The notes beneath the pieces were generated by a model, which was given only the letters and a program-made list of their open reading frames with translations, had not been told where the DNA came from and did no database searches. Made by a program: the position numbers and the translations under genes. Shown piece after piece: positions 57,564-64,000 of a stretch of 64,000 nt of DNA (the stretch's first letter is position 1; each line of letters starts with the position of its first letter). Source of the DNA: Tragulus kanchil (Eukaryota > Chordata > Mammalia > Artiodactyla > Tragulidae); the NCBI GenBank assembly GCA_022376925.1, contig JAIOJX010000001.1:4745501-4809500 (forward strand). Reading direction: 5' to 3'.

Positions 57564-58711
57564 TTGTATTCATAAATGTCCTTTGAAATCCACACGCTTA
57601 ATGACTTCTATGTTGTAGAGGAAACTAAATGCTTTGCAATAGGTATACACACAGACTCTGCCTGCACTGGTCCCTTGATTCTAAATGTGCATAGGTTTGA
57701 CTTCCTTTACTTCTAATTGCATAAAATTTAGTCTGAAATCCAATCAGGAGACTATTGTTTTCTGCTTCATGTGAAGCAAGAAACAGCAGAAAGGATTGCT
57801 AGGGGAGAACTGGGTGGGGTTAGAAATTTGAATCCTGGCGTGACTTTTATGAATCTTCTTGCTCATTTTACTCACCTTTTTCTTGCTCTGATGTTATCAG
57901 TAATTCTGGAGACAGAGAAAACCCAGACTTCCTCAAAGAGTTTAACTGCTTCAGCAAAATTCAAAAAGGGGGGAGTCTAGCTGCTCCAAAGAAAGTTCCT
58001 CCTGGGTTTGTGGCCAAAGACAGGCACACAACGATGCACACTGGTCGACCACTTTCATGTCTTCCTTCCTCTCCCCTTTCTGGCTGAGAAGCAAAGCCTG
58101 TGGTGACTCTGGGCAGCCCATCCAAAAGCTGGAACGGACAGCATGCTGTTCCAGTCAATGAATACACAGCACAAGAGAGAGAACACTAGGCTACATCTGA
58201 TTTCGTCAAGACGTGAGCTCGCCACACCTGTGAGAAGCGGCACAGAGGACAGAGGGGAAAGCAGCCTTGTCTTAAGGCCTTACTTCCTAATGGTACATGC
58301 GTTAAAAGACCAAACCTGGCTATAGATCTACCTAGCAGTGAACTTGCAGTCAAGAAACCTGGGCTCTAGTCCTGGCTAGGCTACTGACTGACCAGCCCTT
58401 TCTCCTCTCCAGGTTTAAGTGTCTCATCGGCTAGAGACAGCATGAACAGACAGTGTTTAAGGACCGGAAATGACAAATGCAGTCAAATGTTCATTACCCA
58501 GAAGCAGATTCTCCTGTGTGCAGCTTCTCTGTGGGTTGCTTTGCCTTCGATCTATGGACAGTGCCATTTCTGAGGAGGACCTTCCCTGCTTGAATAAGGC
58601 TTTGCTGCCATTTCAGTGGGATTCCCAGGTGGCGCTAGTAGTAAAGAACATTGTATTCATAAATGTCCTTTGAAATCCACACGCTTAATGACTTCTATGT
58701 TGTAGAGGAAA

Positions 58712-58944
58712 TCTTAAGGAACAACGCTTCTCTCTCTAGGAGAACTAATGGATGAGGAACATATATTCAAATGTAAGCACAAAAGCACAATTACCAAATA
58801 AGAGGGACTGCATATTAAAATGGCCACCATGTGCCAAGACCATGGATCACTCTAGTCCTTACAACAGCAATACGTGTACCAGCGACAGTTGTTGATGAGA
58901 GTCACACACTGTGTTGGACACTCTGAAATACACACACTGTGACA
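58712..58944. other. Non-coding sequence, nothing recognised
   Basis: Short single-copy-looking stretch. Confidence 0.4.
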
Positions 58945-59165
58945 GCACTCACTTCCTGCCAGGCCCTGTTCTAAATGCTCCATGTATACTGACTTCTTCA
59001 GTACTCATGCCAGCTCCGCACAGAGGCTGTATTACCAACCCTGTGCTACCCATGAGGAAACCAAGGCACAGAAAGTTTAAGTAAATTGTACAAAGTCATA
59101 GAAGTTAATAAATAACAGAGACAGAAACCAAATCCACAAAGTCTAAGCCATACAACATTCCACAG
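58945..59165 (-). repeat. MIR SINE, antisense, long
   Basis: 'ctgccaggccctgttctaaa', 'cccatgaggaaaccaaggca' and 'aattgtacaaagtcatagaa' follow the MIR complement over about 200 bases. Confidence 0.75.
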
Positions 59166-59684
59166 AAGATGATGTCCTATGCCCATAGGAAGGCTTTAAA
59201 CTGTCGATTAGATGACAAATTAACCTCAAAACTCCATCGGCTTCACATGCTAACAGTTCACTTCTCTCTAATGCTACACGTTCACTGCACATTGGTGAGG
59301 CTCTGTGCTCTGCATGCTCTCTTAGGGATCCTGACTCAAAAAGGCTTTACCACGAGGAGAGCTGCCAGCTGCCACAGCATGTTTTTCTCTGCTTCAGCCC
59401 AGAAGTGACAGGGGTTGTTTTTCCTCACAGATCCTTGGCCAGACCTAATCACAGAGGCCCACCTCACTACAAGAGGGCTTGGAAGTTAGTCTTTCACTAA
59501 CTTCCCACTCTTCCCAGAATGAGAGAAGCTGATATTAGTAAACACTAGTAGTGCCTATCACAAGCTGCAAGTATCAAAACACCCAACTAAAAGCTCCTCT
59601 CCATACTTTATGAAAATCAGCATTCTTATAACAGAGAAGGAAATGGCTATTGAACAGGTAACTAACAACGTTCATCATATACAC
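59166..59684. other. Non-coding sequence, nothing recognised
   Basis: A 79-codon frame at 59169-59408 has no domain and is not proposed as a gene. Confidence 0.4.
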
Positions 59685-59830
59685 TCACCTTAAGATGAAG
59701 AATCCGAGACTCAGAGAGGTTTAGCAATGCACTCAAGGTCAGCTAATAAGAAAGTAACAGAGCCTGAATGAGAACCCTGATTCGACTCCAAAGTTTGTAC
59801 TGTTTTTACTCCAGCAAACTGTCTCACAAA
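59685..59830 (-). repeat. MIR SINE, antisense
   Basis: The segment 'gaagaatccgagactcagag' followed by 'caatgcactcaaggtcagct' and 'cctgaatgagaaccctgatt' is a clear MIR complement. Confidence 0.78.
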
Positions 59831-61565
59831 AGAAGAAACAAAATGTTTCATGATCATCCACTGCTCACCATTATCCACAGTGGGCCACGAAGTCAGAAGA
59901 GAGAACTGGAGCTTGAGCTGGCTATGGACCAGTCACCACCACAGCAGGTAGAAGTGTAGATGTCAGTCTTGGAAGGGCTCTCTTGCAAGCGCCCAGACCA
60001 CCTTTGCCACCTCAGCAGTTTGTCAGATATAGAAACCATGACCCATCAAGCAAAGCACTTTGTCTAACAGTACCTTGTGAGATCGCGGTATTCTAGCATT
60101 TGGGTCAGCCAGGATCTGGGCAGGAATCAGAGGACAAGTTCAACACGTGAAGCTAAAGGTCTGGGGGGTTGGGGGCTGTGCAACAGGAGGAAGCTGCTAG
60201 CATCCTAGTCCTGAAGTGGGAAGGGAAACAGAATGTGGACCACTCAACAGAAGGTGCGGCACACAACAAAGGACATGACCTGGTAGAGAAGAAGCTAGAA
60301 GAATAAATACCCAGACCTCTCCTCCCAACCCTCAGATCCGCCTCCCTCCTCCTCCCACCCCCACCAATACCTCTCATTGACCAAACCCCCTGGAAGCCAG
60401 AGGACAAGGGAACCTGGGTGATACAGCCCATAGAAGTCCATTTCTAGGGGCCCAGAGCAGAGCAAAAAGGGGACCTCAAGTGTTAAACTGAGACTACACA
60501 TTATTGTATCTTCTCTTTTTGTTCACTGACTCATTCATTGACTTATTTACTAAGTTCAGAATCAGAAAATGCTAAATACAATTTGATTTCCATCCAAATT
60601 CAAGACTGTCTTTGAAATTTGGTAGTGAAAGCATGTCATCTTTCCAAGCATAATGCTATTTTTATTTAGACGTTTGAGGGTATATTTTAAAGCCACGTTT
60701 ATCTTGGCATGAGTTCGAGAAAAATACATTTTAACTACATCTTATCACAGGTTGACCTCTGGTGGTTAAACTTGGCAGACTGACCATATGTGATTATCTC
60801 TTTCTTTCTCTTGAGGCACCATTAAAATAGTAAAGGAATTAAAACAAAACAATAAGAGTGAGAAAAGAGAGAGGTGTACAAGTCCATACAAACTAAGAAA
60901 ATAAGAAAGGAGGCCCTCAGTGGATGAGAACTGTCAACACATTTTTTGAAGATGGGAAGTCAATGGAGGAATGTGTATCAATTTAGAAGAGTGAAGGAAA
61001 TGCCAAATAAAAGTGAGCCAATTACCCTGAGAGATTTCTACAAAGGCTTAGGATTTAAAAACACCAAGTACCCTAGACGTTAGGAGTAAGATACAGGGAA
61101 ACAGGGATTGGAGGTAGGACATGGAGGAGCAGGTTCCCACATCTTTCATCCTATGCCACTGAAAAGGCAACTGTTCCATCCACCCCTTTCACACCCAGAA
61201 AACAAAAGATGTCGCCTCTGAAGACACTGCATGAGACACATTTGGGGCACTAGGAACACTGAGTATGGTATAGTAGAGGGCGGGGTGAGGCATGTGACAG
61301 AGAATGGAGGCATCAAGTGCAAGTCAATATATGAAATGGTAGAAACCAGTCAGCCTACTCCCCATCCCAAAACACCTGCAGGCGGACTAAAGGAAAACCT
61401 TACAAATAAAAATTAGGGAATTATTACTCTCGGGGCAATATTATTTTAAAAGGGCATGTAAGTTTAATTGCATTGGCTTGCCAGTGGACAATATTTACAA
61501 AGCTATAATAATATAAACATTAACTACCAATTTTGAAAAAAATATATGACGTACTTAGAGCAATA
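59831..61565. other. Non-coding sequence, nothing recognised
   Basis: About 1.7 kb without a nameable repeat, except an L2-like antisense trace near 60525-60555 ('actcattcattgacttattt'). A pyrimidine-rich run at 60320-60365 (complement GA/GGA-rich) gives chance minus-strand frames. No gene was seen. Confidence 0.45.
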
Positions 61566-61569
61566 GTTA

Positions 61570-61765
61570 GTTCAATGGCTCAGTTGTGCCAGACTCTTTG
61601 TGACCCATGGACTGCGGCACACCAGGCCTTCCTGTCCTTCACCATCTCCCAGAGCTTGCTCAGACTCATGTTCATTGACTCAGTGATACCATCCATCTCA
61701 TCCGCTGTCATCCCCTTCTCCTTCTGCCTTCTATTTTTCCCAATATCAGGCTCTTTTCCAATTAG
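61570..61765 (-). mobile_element. BovB/BovA shared 3' module, antisense
   Basis: 'gctcagttgtgccagactct', 'ccaggccttcctgtccttca', 'ctcatgttcattgactcagt' and 'catccccttctccttctgcc' are the complement of the BovB 3' end module. It may belong with the BovB piece that follows, but that piece runs in the opposite direction. Confidence 0.8.
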
Positions 61766-61844
61766 TTTTCTCTTCTCATCATGTGACCCCACATGAGACT
61801 GAGCCAGACTTGCCTCTGAGTGTTCCAGAGTCTCTCGTGAAGTC

Positions 61845-62350
61845 TTGGGTCCACAGTGGCCTGCTGTGGGGTCAGGGACACTGAACCAGCAGTCCTGGTA
61901 CAGCATGCTAGCCTAAGTCCTCTGGGAGAAGGTTGCCATTGCCCCTACCATAGTTGACCAAACTACAGGGAGGGAACACAGCTCCACCCATCATCAGATA
62001 ACTGGATTGAAGATCTGCTGAGCATGGCCTTGCCCACCAGAGCAAGGTCCAGCCTTCCCCACAGCCAGTCCCTCCCATCAGGAAGCTTCCAAAAGACACT
62101 TAACTTCATCCATCAGAGGGCAGACAAAATAAAAAGCACAATCACAGAAAACTAGCCAAACTGATCATATGGATCATAGCCATGTCTAACTCAATGAAAC
62201 CATGAGCCGTGCTGTGTAGGGCCATCCAGGATGGATGGGTCATGGCAGAGAGTTCTGACAAGATGTGGTCCACTGGAGAAGGGAATGCCAAACCACTTCA
62301 GTATTTCTTGCCTTGAGAGCCCCATGAACAGTATGAGAAGGCAAACAGAT
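61845..62350 (+). mobile_element. BovB LINE 5'-side fragment
   Basis: Sense BovB text over about 500 bases: 'tgagcatggccttgcccacc', 'catccatcagagggcagaca', 'caatcacagaaaactagcca', 'gtctaactcaatgaaaccat' and 'atgtggtccactggagaagg'. No long open frame remains. Confidence 0.8.
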
Positions 62351-63328
62351 ATGGCACTAAGAGTAATAGGAGAGGGAAAACGGAGGGATTCTGGGGGAGT
62401 CATGAGAGCAGTTCACAAATATTCCAGGGTATCTACTTCCAGGCACATGATAAGACTGCACTTTCTGGCCTTTAACATTCATTGTGGCCCTATGATTTCC
62501 TTCAATCAATAAAATAAGAGTGAAACTAACTTGTGACATGACTGGAAAGATGCTTTGAGAATCAGTATGTAGTCACCCTGTTACTTACCCTTATTGCAGA
62601 GATCATGGAATCAGGTGTTGTGATGGAGCCTCCACCGGCCTAGAGGAGCAACATAAGTCAGAGGTTCCCGAACTACTTAGGGTAAACATGTAGCAGGAGC
62701 AAGAAATAAACTTTCATTATATAAATCCACTGGTAATTAGGAGTGGTTTGTTTGCAGCATAAACTGGTCAAGCATGACTATTAGACAGCAAGATTGTCAT
62801 CTACCATTACAAGAAGTCAACAAACAACATCTAAAATAATGAATCAAGTAATAGCAGTAAAAATATATAAAATATTAAAGTCAATACCACAAGTAATAAC
62901 TTAAACAGTTGAAAAGTGGTTGCTCCAGAGGAGCAGGCTTAAAAGGGAGCAGTGCTGGTCTGATTGTTTTTGTTGTCTGTGTTGTTACAAACCTGATTTA
63001 AAAATATATTTGTAGTAGTATATTGACAAAAATAATTGTAAACCATTCTCTGTATGCATACTCTGGTGGGAATTCAGTGTAAGGAACAAGACACTGGTAG
63101 CATCAGGGTTGTGTGTGAATTTCCTCTCTAGAGCTTAGCATTCCTAATGAAGAAATCAGGGTCTTGCCTACATTGTTTTTAATAGACAAACTCATTTACC
63201 ATGTGACCCTTGAAGACATGTTACTCTAGATTAAACACTAACTCTAGATATTTTTGTAGAACATTTACCTCCAATCATAATTCCAAAAAAAACAATGACA
63301 AAAACAGTAGATATGGGTGAATGAAGAG
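62351..63328. other. A+T-rich non-coding sequence, nothing recognised
   Basis: No gene and no named repeat were identified. Confidence 0.4.
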
Positions 63329-63337
63329 TTTTGATTC

Positions 63338-63624
63338 AGGCTTCCCTGGTGGCCCACTGGGTGAAGGGCCCGCCTTGCACTGCAAGGGGTCCTCGTTCCA
63401 TCCATGGCCCAGGAAGATCCCATGTGCTGCAGAGTGGCTGAACCAGTGTGTCCAATTACAAGTCAGCGCTCTGGAGCGCATGTGCCCAGAGCTGGTGCTC
63501 TGCAATGAGAGAGGTCACTGCAATGGGAGGATGCCAAAGAATAAAAAGATGCCAAAGAATAAAAAGATGGATGAAAATAAATATTAAAAAAAAAAAAGAG
63601 GCATGATGGGGAAAAAAAAAAGAA
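63338..63624 (+). mobile_element. Long tRNA-Glu SINE with 9-base target-site duplication
   Basis: Head 'aggcttccctggtggcccac', body 'gtgtccaattacaagtcagc', core GCGCATGTGC, and an A-rich tail interrupted by 'gaggcatgatgggg'. The repeat ttttgattc flanks it at 63329-63337 and 63625-63633. An internal ~18-base unit, 'gatgccaaagaataaaaa', is present twice in tandem at 63530-63566 in place of the single usual block. Confidence 0.9.
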
Positions 63625-63633
63625 TTTTGATTC

Positions 63634-64000
63634 TAAGCAATCAGGCACACTTAGGACAAGTTGTCAGAAGGACATAGAGATTATACCTCCTAATACCCCA
63701 ATAATGAATGAGGCAGAGAAGCTTAGGAAAGACCTGTGCATCTCACAGTAAAGAAACAGAGATGAAGGAACATGAATGATGCCTCATGGTGACGCCCATT
63801 TCATAATCCAGAAGAGTCAGGAGACACATCCAAAACACCGAATTCATCCAAACATCAGGAGAGAGAAACCTCCAGTGACAGCTGTGTCTCTATGTGTATT
63901 GCCACATCAATCCAGCCATACTGCTGGCTATAACATGAGGCCATTTGGAAGATGGTGTGTTGGGAATAGGGATAGTGCTTATAGCTTTGGACCAGAGGGT
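63634..64000. other. Non-coding sequence, nothing recognised
   Basis: Single-copy-looking DNA to the window end, without a supportable gene or repeat. Confidence 0.4.

Larger units (their letters stand above)
56546..58711. repeat. Tandem duplication 11 (unit ~1,087-1,097 bp)
   Basis: Copy A 56546-57624 and copy B 57643-58711, with 18 unmatched bases between. About 25 bases into copy B the text 'cacatgcagagatctggccc' of copy A is reduced to 'cactggtccc', a net loss of 10 bases. The rest looks identical, with frames at 56684/57771 and 57383/58470 at offset 1087. Confidence 0.95.

Noticed and set aside
4628..58711. A repeat-based biological system (CRISPR-like or programmed tandem duplication)
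   Set aside because: Units are ~1.1 kb, unrelated in sequence, always exactly two copies, with read-error-like differences at junctions. Assembly overlap explains all of this more simply.

Overview
The window is ruminant (pecoran) nuclear DNA with no gene I can support. The organism call rests on repeats. There are many tRNA-Glu-derived SINEs of the Bov-tA/BovA and CHR types, BovB (RTE) LINE pieces (one with a readable remnant of the reverse transcriptase C-terminus), artiodactyl-type L1 3' ends, and older mammalian layers (MIR, L2, LTRs of MaLR/ERVL type). Every longer open frame falls in a transposable element or is an unsupported chance frame. No rRNA, tRNA, CRISPR or operon structure is present. 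I cannot name the species.

Layout. 1-4.6 kb: single-copy sequence and an L1 3' end split by a SINE. 4.6-8.9 kb: two chained 1.1 kb tandem duplications around SINEs. 8.9-19.8 kb: G+C-richer single-copy DNA with MIR/L2, BovA SINEs, a DNA-transposon-like fragment and a MaLR LTR carrying nested SINE and L1 inserts. 19.8-26.6 kb: A+T-rich old repeats and one duplication. 26.6-34.2 kb: three more duplications, two chained. 34-40 kb: old L1 with two young SINEs, then an antisense L1. 40-58.7 kb: five further duplications separated by single-copy DNA, with an ERVL-like LTR, a BovB piece and SINEs. 58.7-64 kb: single-copy DNA, MIR, BovB pieces and a last young SINE.

The dominant unexplained structure is a set of eleven direct tandem duplications. 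All have units of about 1.07-1.12 kb, they share no sequence rule, and together they add about 12 kb. Differences between copies cluster next to the internal junctions and are mostly homopolymer contractions and small deletions, or SINE-type substitutions where the junction lies in a SINE. Two pairs of duplications share a central piece of about 2.1 kb. The best reading is false duplication in the assembly: unmerged contig or gap-patch overlaps of about 1.1 kb. It is not a biological repeat system.

The most interesting biological signals are secondary. One is a CpG-rich, apparently young long SINE family that carries the palindromic NRF1-type core GCGCATGCGC inside a hairpin. Another is a strong plus-strand bias of SINE insertions (about 20 to 4). 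There are also several clean nested insertions with target-site duplications. Nothing here amounts to a new multi-gene system.
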